DNA from: Thermincola carboxydiphila
GTDB taxonomy: Bacteria > Bacillota > Thermincolia > Thermincolales > UBA2595
DNA: 38,551 nt
Direction of reading: 5' to 3'
Assembly: GCA_016841325.1 (NCBI GenBank)
Contig: JAENZJ010000030.1
Coordinates: 1 to 38,551 of the forward strand
Shown here: one piece after another, positions 25,142 through 32,314 of the stretch
How the letters are laid out: every line of letters starts with the position of its first letter
Numbering within the stretch: the stretch's first letter is position 1
Notes under the pieces: generated by a model
What the model was told of the DNA's origin: nothing
The model's input: the letters and a program-made list of their open reading frames with translations, nothing else
Database searches by the model: none
Made by a program: the position numbers and the translations under genes

Positions 25142-25831
25142 ATGGAAGAAATTGTTGCCCGCTACCTTTCTCAGGCCCTGACCGGTTACTCGATACTGGC
25201 AGTAGTACTGATTTTTGCCGGAGGGATAGTTACAAGCATGGGTCCATGCAATATGTCCATGATCCCTGTCCTTATGGCCTATGTGGGCGGAACATCAGAT
25301 ATATCCAGGGCAAAGAGCTTTTGGTTATCATTCTTTTTCACTCTGGGGACATCAACTACTTTTGCTTTACTGGGTGTGATTGCTTCAGTTATCGGCGGGT
25401 TTTTTGGTATCTCCAAATCGGTTTTAATTTATATTGCAGCAATGGTGAGCATACTGGTAGGGCTAAAAATGCTTGGGCTGATAAATTTCACCCTGCCAAA
25501 TTATGGAGCACGAATTCTGCGCAGGCCGCAGCACGGGGGGATTTGGCCGGCATTCCTTATGGGACTTGTTATTGGTTTGGCCGGCTCCCAGTGTGCCACT
25601 CCCATACTGTTTGCTATCCTGTCTCTGGTGATGAGCAAAGGTCAAATACTATATGGGGCAGTGCTTCTGTTTTTATACGGTTTAGGCAGGGGAGTGCCTG
25701 TGATAGCAGCAGGGACTTTTACCGGTTTTGCCAAGGGCCTTCCCGGTCTAAACCGATGGGCAGGAGTTTTTGAAAAAGCTGCTGGTATGGTCTTAATAGG
25801 CATTGGGCTCTATTTTGCATGGACAGCATGA
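25142..25831 (+). CDS. ccdA: CcdA-like thiol-disulfide transmembrane electron carrier
   Basis: The 229-residue protein has about six membrane helices, the short CcdA/DsbD-gamma type. One Cys lies in helix 1 (GGIVTSMGPCNMSMIPVL) and another in a later helix (GLAGSQCATPILFAILSL), the pair that relays electrons from cytoplasmic thioredoxin to the outside. It is adjacent to the membrane thioredoxin, its likely partner. In cytochrome c biogenesis system II, CcdA and ResA keep apocytochrome cysteines reduced; the other members (CcsA, ResB) are not in this window. Confidence 0.93.
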   Translation: MEEIVARYLSQALTGYSILAVVLIFAGGIVTSMGPCNMSMIPVLMAYVGGTSDISRAKSFWLSFFFTLGTSTTFALLGVIASVIGGFFGISKSVLIYIAAMVSILVGLKMLGLINFTLPNYGARILRRPQHGGIWPAFLMGLVIGLAGSQCATPILFAILSLVMSKGQILYGAVLLFLYGLGRGVPVIAAGTFTGFAKGLPGLNRWAGVFEKAAGMVLIGIGLYFAWTA

Positions 25832-25907
25832 AAAGGGGGGGTGATAGCCTTGGAAGAGAGACCATAAATGGGGTGAATTGTTAATATGAAAGGGTCGGTG
25901 TAGATTC

Positions 25908-26552
25908 ATGAACAAAGACCTGTTGAGAGAACTAAGGGAAGCAGTATTATCAGATGAGCAGGAGCTGGCATTGAGGATAGCCGGAACGGCTTTGACAAAA
26001 GAAATATCTGCAGCAGCTTTGGTTGAGCAGGGCTTGTATCCGGCAGCATGCGAGATAGCCCGAAGTTATGGAAATGATGAAACATGTTTGGCAGAAATAC
26101 TGGCAAAATTTGAATTAATTCAGTTGCTGCTTAGTATATTAATTCCAAAACTGCGAGATGAAAGAAAAGGAGCAGAACGCGGGCGGTTGGTGATCGGTTC
26201 GATACAGGGTAACATGATAGATTTCGGTAACCTGATACTGAAAATTTTATTCATTGTATCCGGTTTTGGCGTAGTTGACCTGGGGACAGATGTCACTCCC
26301 GAAACATTCACAGAGCAAGTGCGCAGAGAAAAACCTGACATCCTTGCAATAGCCGTGTACACAAAAGAGTCATTGCCCCTGGCAGTAAATACTGTTCAGC
26401 TTTTAAAGCAGAATGATCTAAGGCAAGACATTAAGATTATGCTGGGAGGCTGGGCGGTAACGCCTGAATTTGTAGTTGAGGCTGGTGCGGATATTTATGC
26501 AGTAACAGCTGAGGAGGCGGTGAAACTTTGTTTGGCTGCCGTGGGGACCTGA
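25908..26552 (+). CDS. Degenerate corrinoid-type protein lacking the DxHxxG His
   Basis: The 214-residue protein has the layout of a methyltransferase corrinoid protein: a helical cap (residues about 1-85, GLYPAACEIARSYGNDETCLAEIL) and a Rossmann domain (GFGVVDLGTDVTPETFTEQV, MLGGWAVTPEF, GADIYAVTAEEAVKL). Where relatives read GDIHDxG it reads GNMIDFG, so both the Asp and the cobalt-ligating His are lost, and the SxLxT loop has become VYTKES. It either binds cobamide without a protein ligand, binds something else, or acts as a regulator or decoy. The start is ATG. The Cys-rich protein and the UroD-like methyltransferase follow on the same strand. Confidence 0.88.
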   Translation: MNKDLLRELREAVLSDEQELALRIAGTALTKEISAAALVEQGLYPAACEIARSYGNDETCLAEILAKFELIQLLLSILIPKLRDERKGAERGRLVIGSIQGNMIDFGNLILKILFIVSGFGVVDLGTDVTPETFTEQVRREKPDILAIAVYTKESLPLAVNTVQLLKQNDLRQDIKIMLGGWAVTPEFVVEAGADIYAVTAEEAVKLCLAAVGT

Positions 26553-26597
26553 ACGGTACTGCATATACAGTCAGGACTCAATGGGGAGTGATTAACT

Positions 26598-26924
26598 ATG
26601 AAAGTAAGCATCAATATTCAGGCAGGAATCTGTGGATTTGAAACTACTGTCATAGCATGTGGTTCCGAAGTAAAAGAGCCTGCCGGGATTGAAATTAAAA
26701 GTAACTGTGAAAAGATTCTTGCACTGGGGGAGTCCGTCAGGGAAGTTAGGGGATTGGACGAATTAACCATGGGTTTTGATGGCGTAATAATGTCTGAGGC
26801 AAGAAAGATTCTTAAGGGATGCTGTGCCGGTTGTGTTGTTCCTGCGGCCGTTTTTAAAGCTATGCAGGTTGCGTCCGGGTTAGCCCTGCCAAAAGATATA
26901 TTAATTTCAATGACCAAAGAGTAG
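26598..26924 (+). CDS. Small Cys-rich protein linked to corrinoid methyltransferases
   Basis: The 108-residue protein has Cys in QAGICGFETTVIACGS, SNCEKI and a cluster ILKGCCAGCVVPAAVFKAM. The spacing suggests a metal or Fe-S site. I recognise the type as a conserved small protein of anaerobes found near corrinoid genes but cannot give a secure family name. ATG follows GGGGAG. It lies between the degenerate corrinoid protein and a UroD-like methyltransferase, and a terminator follows. Confidence 0.75.
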   Translation: MKVSINIQAGICGFETTVIACGSEVKEPAGIEIKSNCEKILALGESVREVRGLDELTMGFDGVIMSEARKILKGCCAGCVVPAAVFKAMQVASGLALPKDILISMTKE

Positions 26925-26979
26925 TAAAATAACGTAACTCAAATTTGCTAATTTAGATAAAATAGCCGTAAAGAATAAT

Positions 26980-27010
26980 CAGGTGGGGCGAGTGTTCCCG
27001 CCTGTTTTTT
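26980..27010 (+). terminator. Terminator after the Cys-rich gene
   Basis: CAGGTGGG (26980-26987) pairs with CCCGCCTG (26997-27004), one G-T pair, followed by TTTTTTG. It separates the corrinoid-like/Cys-rich pair from the methyltransferase, which has its own promoter. Confidence 0.85.
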
Positions 27011-27018
27011 GTTTTAAA

Positions 27019-27048
27019 ATGGAACAGTTGAAACAACAATTGTTCCAT
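27019..27048. promoter_or_regulatory. 12-bp inverted repeat upstream of the sigma-54 promoter
   Basis: ATGGAACAGTTG (27019-27030) and CAATTGTTCCAT (27037-27048) match as an inverted repeat at 11 of 12 positions with a 6-bp spacer. It lies about 75 bp upstream of the -24 element, a usual position for an enhancer-binding activator. Confidence 0.6.
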
Positions 27049-27120
27049 GCCGGTCCAGTTCAAGTATTAAATGCGGCATCCGGCTCCATTCATCAATTGG
27101 GATTAACAGCGTTCTACCCA

Positions 27121-27136
27121 TGGTATGATTCTTGCA
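27121..27136 (+). promoter_or_regulatory. Sigma-54 (-24/-12) promoter
   Basis: TGGTATGATTCTTGCA has GG and GC separated by exactly 10 bp and differs from the consensus form TGGCACGATTCTTGCA at two positions. Transcription would start near 27147, about 28 nt before the TTG start at 27176. It implies an activator of the NtrC type, which is not encoded in this window. Confidence 0.7.
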
Positions 27137-27175
27137 TAAAATGTTTGTTAAAATTCTAAATGGGGGGTAACGTTT

Positions 27176-28222
27176 TTGGATAATCTAACTTCAAGACAAA
27201 GGGTATTGGGCTTATTAAACGGCGAAAAGACAGACAGGCCGGCCTGTTACAGTGGCACAGGGACGGTCTGGGGGGCGGCATTGGAACACTTTGGGTACAA
27301 TTTTGCCGATGCTCATCATGACCCGGAGAAGATGGCCAACTTAGCGATTTTTCCTTTTGAGACGGCAGGTTTTGAATGTGCCCTGATGCCGTTTGATATC
27401 TGTGTTGAAGCCGAATTGATGGGGTGTGAAATCAACTATTTTAGCAACAGCGACGAATCAATATATCCAAATATAAAGAAACGTTTAATTCTGAAACCCG
27501 GCGAAATCGAAGGAGTGGAAGCTCCTGATGAAGTTATGGCAGCCAGGGTACCCGTAGTCTGTGAAGCAGTCAAACAAGCCAAGGTTAAGTATGGTAATCA
27601 GATTGCCATTGGAGCACATATTCTTGGGCCATTTACCCTGGCCACTCATCTTATGGACTTTAATGAACTGCTGATGACTGTTTTTAAAACACCTGAAAAG
27701 GTTCAGGGATTGCTGGAGAAATTAACACCTTTACTAATTAAAGTTGCTGCGGCCTATGTGGATGCGGGCGCAGATTATATTAGCCTCAGGGAAATGTCGG
27801 GAACAACCGACATTATCAGCCCCAAGCAGTTCAACCAGCTACTTCAGCCGGAATTAATCAAAATCATTCACCAGTCTAATGTACCCATAATACTTCATAT
27901 CTGTGGTAACACAAATAAGATTGTTAATAATATGGCAGACTGTCAGGCCAATGCAATAAGTGTTGAAACACGAAACGACCTCGCTAAAACACGGCAGGAC
28001 ATTGGACCTGAACCGTTAGTTTTCGGCAATATCGACGGTTTTGGGGTTCTGGTTAAAGGGACACCGGAGGATGTGGAAAAAGAAGTTATAAACTGCTTAA
28101 GGAATGGGGTGGATGCCGTGTGGCCCGGCTGTGAAATTTCGTTGAAAGCTCCTCTGGAAAACTTAAAGGCTATGGCAGGGGCAGTGGAAAAACACGGTTC
28201 CGCAGAATGGCACCGGTTTTAG
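27176..28222 (+). CDS. UroD-superfamily methyltransferase, MtaA/MtbA-like
   Basis: The 348-residue protein belongs to the MtaA/CmuA branch of the UroD superfamily. The zinc motif HICGN (HxC) follows NVPIIL, the third ligand is likely in WPGCEISLKAPLENLKAM, and ISLREMSGTTDIISPKQF is the typical segment before it. MtaA-type enzymes transfer a methyl group between a corrinoid protein and a thiol such as coenzyme M; in bacteria the acceptor or donor varies and is unknown here. The start is TTG after GGGGGG. A sigma-54 promoter at 27121 drives it. The nearest corrinoid protein, at 25908, is degenerate, so its true partner may be elsewhere. Confidence 0.88.
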   Translation: MDNLTSRQRVLGLLNGEKTDRPACYSGTGTVWGAALEHFGYNFADAHHDPEKMANLAIFPFETAGFECALMPFDICVEAELMGCEINYFSNSDESIYPNIKKRLILKPGEIEGVEAPDEVMAARVPVVCEAVKQAKVKYGNQIAIGAHILGPFTLATHLMDFNELLMTVFKTPEKVQGLLEKLTPLLIKVAAAYVDAGADYISLREMSGTTDIISPKQFNQLLQPELIKIIHQSNVPIILHICGNTNKIVNNMADCQANAISVETRNDLAKTRQDIGPEPLVFGNIDGFGVLVKGTPEDVEKEVINCLRNGVDAVWPGCEISLKAPLENLKAMAGAVEKHGSAEWHRF

Positions 28223-28261
28223 ATAGGCAGATATAATTATCGGTGATAGGTACATAAGAAA

Positions 28262-28297
28262 GTGTGATTTCACACGCTGGAATGTGAATGTTATAAT
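28262..28297 (+). promoter_or_regulatory. Promoter with overlapping palindrome, rhodanese gene
   Basis: TTCACA (28269-28274), a 17-bp spacer and TATAAT (28292-28297) form the promoter. The perfect palindrome GTGTGATTTCACAC (28262-28275) covers the -35 box, so a bound protein would block or alter polymerase binding. The remaining leader to the ATG at 28518 is about 210 nt; it contains a run of nine G (28444-28452) and no ORF that I can support. Confidence 0.6.
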
Positions 28298-28517
28298 TAG
28301 CACAAGACATAATGCTAGCTATTACCATATAATTAGTAAAAATTTGAAAAAGCTTAAGTTATAAGTCGGTTTTTTTTTAGCCAATGTTTTATATCCCTGA
28401 TGGAAGCGCAAGCGCTGTAGTATTCAAGGTAATCTCAACGAAAGGGGGGGGGTGTAATCTTAGAAACCAAAAGCATTGCCAGGCAACTAAAATAAACTAT
28501 TCTAAGAGGTGAGTTTT

Positions 28518-29621
28518 ATGCAATCTTTATCAAAAAAGTCAGCACTAATAAGTATTTTGATTGTACTTGTCCTTATTGCCGCCGGATGCAGTTCCAATGT
28601 TGCCCAGAATACCGTACCCGCTGTCACTGAAACAGAAACTTCAGTTGCCGTGTCTACTCTAAAACTTCATCCGGCAAGCCCGGAAACTGTGGCTGCCAGT
28701 ACTGAACCCCTGGGAGCTTTTTCACTTGATGAAATCGGCCCGTCTGATATTGTAGATGTTGCTTTTGTTGAATCGAAAATCGGTGCTTCGGGATGGGTAA
28801 TTATCGATGCCCGTTCTGCTGAAGATTATGCTAAGGGACATATCCCTGGAGCTATTAACTTTGGCGGCAAAGGTATCGTTACCATTCTTAAGCACCCAAT
28901 GGATGGTCGTGTCTTACCTGCCGAAAAATTTGCTAAATTAATGAGTGAAATGGGAATTAGCAATGATATGGACCTAATTGTTTACGGAAAAGCCAATGAC
29001 TATCATGTATTTATTGAAGGGGCTCCGCTTTATTACGGGGCAAAATCATTCCACTACATGAACGGAGGTTACGAGGCATGGCAGAAAGCAGGTAAGGCGG
29101 TTGAAACCGATCCCGTTAAATTATCACCTGCTACCTTTACTGCCAAGGTTGTTAACCCCAACATGTATGTTTCCACATATCAAATGGCTGAAATCGCTTC
29201 AACCAAGGATCCCAAATATTACCTCATTGATGTCCGCAGTAAGGATGAGTATAATGGTATCGGTTTTGGCACCACCCGTGCCGGACGGATTCCGGGAGGG
29301 ATCTCCTATCCGGTAGATATTAATATGAATAAAGAGGCCGGAGTACTTGCGATTGACAAATTTGCGGAACTTTATAAGGATGTTCCCAAGGATAAGACAG
29401 TTATTATCTATTGCCACCGTGGCTGCCGGACCGCTTTCAGCTTCCTTGCTCTCCGCAGCTTAGGTTATAAGGACGTTCGGATTTATGAAGACTCCTTTGT
29501 TGTATATGGCAACTGGCTGGATTTACCTGTAGAAGAAGAGCATTTCCTTAACCTGCGCGGTGATTTTAAGACATCAGTTGAGAGGGCAGAAATCCTATGG
29601 AAAGAAGCAGGTAAAAGCTAA
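28518..29621 (+). CDS. Rhodanese-domain lipoprotein (sulfurtransferase)
   Basis: The 367-residue protein has a lipoprotein signal ending in LIAAGC, so it should be anchored outside the membrane. It has two rhodanese domains. The first (about 85-195; DARSAEDYAKGHIPGAINF) has LIVYGKAND where the catalytic loop should be and no Cys, so it is inactive. The second (about 215-340; DVRSKDEYNG, GRIPGGISYP) has the active loop CHRGCRT. It probably moves sulfane sulfur, for example from thiosulfate or a persulfide. ATG 28518 follows AAGAGGTGA; the GTG at 28509 lies inside that site. A terminator follows. Confidence 0.92.
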   Translation: MQSLSKKSALISILIVLVLIAAGCSSNVAQNTVPAVTETETSVAVSTLKLHPASPETVAASTEPLGAFSLDEIGPSDIVDVAFVESKIGASGWVIIDARSAEDYAKGHIPGAINFGGKGIVTILKHPMDGRVLPAEKFAKLMSEMGISNDMDLIVYGKANDYHVFIEGAPLYYGAKSFHYMNGGYEAWQKAGKAVETDPVKLSPATFTAKVVNPNMYVSTYQMAEIASTKDPKYYLIDVRSKDEYNGIGFGTTRAGRIPGGISYPVDINMNKEAGVLAIDKFAELYKDVPKDKTVIIYCHRGCRTAFSFLALRSLGYKDVRIYEDSFVVYGNWLDLPVEEEHFLNLRGDFKTSVERAEILWKEAGKS

Positions 29622-29648
29622 TCAGAATCAGATTTTCTTGAAATTTTC

Positions 29649-29684
29649 AGGCCTGACTTTAAAATACAGTCAGGCCTTTTTTTC
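29649..29684 (+). terminator. Terminator after the rhodanese gene
   Basis: AGGCCTGACT (29649-29658) pairs perfectly with AGTCAGGCCT (29668-29677) and is followed by TTTTTTT. Confidence 0.93.
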
Positions 29685-29746
29685 TGCTGTTTGCTATTTT
29701 ACATAACCGTATTTTTCAACTGCTGTAACATGGCCTTCAGATTTTT

Positions 29747-29792
29747 CTATGGTCTGGTCAATATTGACCCGCCGGTTCACTCCAGACCATAG
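29747..29792. repeat. Nested palindromes over the glpC stop codon
   Basis: CTATGGTCTGG (29747-29757) and CCAGACCATAG (29782-29792) are exact inverted repeats. Just inside lies the perfect 14-bp palindrome GGTCAATATTGACC (29756-29769). The element spans the end of glpC. No T-run follows on the minus strand, so it is either an mRNA 3'-end stabiliser or a protein site. Confidence 0.6.
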
Positions 29793-30985
29793 GCCTGCAT
29801 CAGCACCCATACAGGATGAAACGTCTCTGTACCTGACCCGTGGCGAATCTGAACCTGGCACCCTCCACATTCGGTGATTACCGATTGAAATTCATCATTG
29901 GCAACACCATGCCGGACCCGCTCAAATACCGGGTTTCCAATCTGCATGGCTGTATCGTATTTTTCTTTCTTAAAACCATAACTCCCGGATAATCCGCAGC
30001 ATCCCTGGTCAAGGTCGGTCACCCGGACTCCCGGAATCAACCGCAACAGGCGGACCGACGGGGTCCCGATGCCCTGGGCCTTTAGATGGCAGGAGCTATG
30101 GTATCCCAGGGATACCTGAACCTCTTTAAAATCTGTTCTGAATTCACTTTGCTCATGAAGCGCCCAAAGAAACTCGAACAAATCATAAGCTTGCAGCTCA
30201 GATGCTGATACGTCCAATCCCGCATATTCCTTTAATGCTGTACCGCAACTGGTGCACCCTGTGATTAACGGTACCCCGGCACGAATATATGGGTTCATCA
30301 GTGCCAGGTTTTTTTTGGCGGTTTCCTTAGCCTCGCGTACATAGCCATTTCCTTCAAGAGGGGTGCTGCAACAGTGAAAGGGAGGAACAATCACTTCATA
30401 ACCATTGTGTTCCAACACCTTTGTGATGGCGTGACCTGTGGGTGGGTCATTATATGTAACAAAACAGCCGGGGAAATACACTACCTGTTTTCTGTTTTTG
30501 TGCCCTTCTCCAAATGGGTTAAACTTTTTACGGTAAGTGGGGAGCGGCGCTTCACTGGAAATACCCAGCGCTTGTTCCAGGACCTGCCGGAACAGCGGCG
30601 TCCTGAGTAGAGTATTGGTCAAGCCGGGAAGAATAGTCGCCAGTTTGCCCAGATATTCAGCCCGCCCAAACAGGTAATCCCGGATGTTGGACTGCAGGTT
30701 TTTTCCGCTCCCGGACAGTTTCGCATTTTCCTGAGCCCTTGTAATCATTTCAGTGATTTTAACCCCTGACGGGCAGGTTATTTCACATGTTCTACATTTG
30801 GAACAATAATTCAACAATGCTGCTCCAATTTGTAAACCTTCGAGCCGAAAACGCTCGGCATCCGGCCCCAGGACTTTCGGTCCCGGGAACAGAGGGTTCA
30901 CTGCAGCCACCGGGCACATGGCTGTACAGGCACTGCACTTGATACAGGCATCCAGATTCTCTGTCCTGTCCTGCTCATAAATCAT
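29777..30985 (-). CDS. glpC: Anaerobic glycerol-3-phosphate dehydrogenase subunit C
   Basis: The 402-residue Fe-S protein carries two [4Fe-4S] ferredoxin motifs near the N-terminus (CIKCSACTAMCP and CSKCRTCEITCP). Two CCG domains follow (FPGCFVTYND...HCCSTPLEGNG with TGCTSCG; SSCHLKAQG...GCCGLSGSYG with TECGGC). GlpC anchors the GlpAB dehydrogenase and passes electrons to menaquinone. ATG 30985 follows AAAGGTGG by 8 nt; an in-frame GTG at 30997 overlaps that site. It is third in the order glpA-glpB-glpC but lies 115 nt from glpB, with two hairpins in between. Confidence 0.94.
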   Translation of the reverse strand: MIYEQDRTENLDACIKCSACTAMCPVAAVNPLFPGPKVLGPDAERFRLEGLQIGAALLNYCSKCRTCEITCPSGVKITEMITRAQENAKLSGSGKNLQSNIRDYLFGRAEYLGKLATILPGLTNTLLRTPLFRQVLEQALGISSEAPLPTYRKKFNPFGEGHKNRKQVVYFPGCFVTYNDPPTGHAITKVLEHNGYEVIVPPFHCCSTPLEGNGYVREAKETAKKNLALMNPYIRAGVPLITGCTSCGTALKEYAGLDVSASELQAYDLFEFLWALHEQSEFRTDFKEVQVSLGYHSSCHLKAQGIGTPSVRLLRLIPGVRVTDLDQGCCGLSGSYGFKKEKYDTAMQIGNPVFERVRHGVANDEFQSVITECGGCQVQIRHGSGTETFHPVWVLMQAYGLE

Positions 30986-31005
30986 CACTAATGCCACCTT
31001 TCTAG

Positions 31006-31096
31006 GCAGATAGGAAAGTATAAATTTTATCCTATCTGCTTAAAAAACGCTTAGCTTCGCCGAAGGTAAGCTCAAAGGCGCTCAGCGAAGCTAAGC
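31006..31096 (-). promoter_or_regulatory. Two hairpins in the glpB-glpC gap, the first terminator-like
   Basis: Read on the minus strand, GCTTAGCTTCGC (31096-31085) pairs exactly with GCGAAGCTAAGC (31060-31049) and is followed by GTTTTTTAAG, like an intrinsic terminator with a long loop. Next GCAGATAGGA (31039-31030) pairs exactly with 31015-31006, ending about 10 nt before the glpC ribosome binding site. The first would reduce glpC expression relative to glpAB; the second could protect the 5' end of glpC mRNA. On the plus strand the first hairpin is also followed by CTTTTT. Confidence 0.6.
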
Positions 31097-31100
31097 CTTT

Positions 31101-32291
31101 TTAAAGCTGATTTCCCGCAAACCAACCCGTAGCCAGAGAAACGCCTCCGCCACAGGTTTCTGTCCATGGGTCCCAATGAGCCAGCATCCTCCCGATAACC
31201 CGGAGGTTCTTAAAAAGGACTTCCTTGCCACCCGGGCCGACAGGCCGCAGTTCCCGGTCAGCTTCGATGCCAATGCGGGCATAGGGTTGTTCACCCAAAA
31301 ACTCGCTATTTGTCCACTGTGCCGGAACATAGAGGGGGAGGCCCAATACTGTTTCCTGTGCGGTATCTGCCGTTGCCTCAATCCCGCCGCCAAAGATTCC
31401 TCCGGTGGCCAGGATAAAGGAGTCTGCGGAAAAAGCCGTGGGTCTGCCTTTGCTCCTGACAATGGCTCTACTGCATACTTTATTATGGCTCTCAATGCTC
31501 TGGACCCCGGTCCCTGTCAGCAATTCTCCGCCCAGTGATTTAAACTTTTGCTTCAGGGCTGAGTAAAGATTATGCCCACAGGCAGAAGGCGGAAATGAGG
31601 TCATTTCTATTACGGGAAAAGGTGTTCCGGCCAAAACTTCTTTCAGGGGTTCACAAAACGCTGCTGCCAGGCCGGGAAAAAGGATAACCGTTTCGCCGGA
31701 TGTCTGGGGCAGAGAGTCCAGCAGCCTTTTTAACTCAGAAACTCCGGGCTGCGACTGCCAATATTTTGTATAATCCATTCCTGTTACCGGCTTGCCAATG
31801 GTGTGCCAGGATTCGAATGTACCGGTGCGGAACGGAAATATTTCCACCTCGCATTGTGGATAGGCTTTTAATAAATTGGTTTTGATAATTTCCGGGAAAA
31901 AGTCTTTGAGTCCGTATGGGGCCATCAGTATAATCACTTTTGCATTCTTCAGGGGTTCTGTGTTGTGACTGCGGGGTACTATGCCGGCTTTTCTTGGAGC
32001 GCCTAACGGTGTCAATATCTCCTGAAATTCTGACCACGACCCCCGGTAGTCCGGAAAGAGATTTTGAAACCATTCCATTCCGGCATGTACCACAGTTTCT
32101 CCAAGTAAGGCGTAAGGGTGGTCTTCATGGCTTAGGAGCTGCCCGACATCCCCGAAATCCAGGGCGCCTGAACTGTAAGTGAGGCTCCCTGCCCCTTCGG
32201 AAATAATCAGGATTTGTTTGCCCCTTTCCGCAGCCCGGATACCTGCCGTGAGGCCCGCCAAACCTCCGCCGATTATAATCCCATCCCACAT
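31101..32291 (-). CDS. glpB: Anaerobic glycerol-3-phosphate dehydrogenase subunit B
   Basis: The 396-residue flavoprotein opens with the dinucleotide-binding motif MWDGIIIGGGLAGLTAGIRA and contains a late FAD/Gly motif (SFILATGGIFGGGIEA) followed by a glpB-like C-terminus (GGGVSLATGWFAGNQL). It forms the catalytic dimer with GlpA and hands electrons to GlpC. ATG 32291 follows AAGGAGG. The frame is open another 33 codons upstream into glpA, but that part has no family match. The gap to glpA is 23 nt. Confidence 0.92.
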   Translation of the reverse strand: MWDGIIIGGGLAGLTAGIRAAERGKQILIISEGAGSLTYSSGALDFGDVGQLLSHEDHPYALLGETVVHAGMEWFQNLFPDYRGSWSEFQEILTPLGAPRKAGIVPRSHNTEPLKNAKVIILMAPYGLKDFFPEIIKTNLLKAYPQCEVEIFPFRTGTFESWHTIGKPVTGMDYTKYWQSQPGVSELKRLLDSLPQTSGETVILFPGLAAAFCEPLKEVLAGTPFPVIEMTSFPPSACGHNLYSALKQKFKSLGGELLTGTGVQSIESHNKVCSRAIVRSKGRPTAFSADSFILATGGIFGGGIEATADTAQETVLGLPLYVPAQWTNSEFLGEQPYARIGIEADRELRPVGPGGKEVLFKNLRVIGRMLAHWDPWTETCGGGVSLATGWFAGNQL

Positions 32292-32314
32292 GGTAAGTTC
32301 CTCCTTGCATGTCC

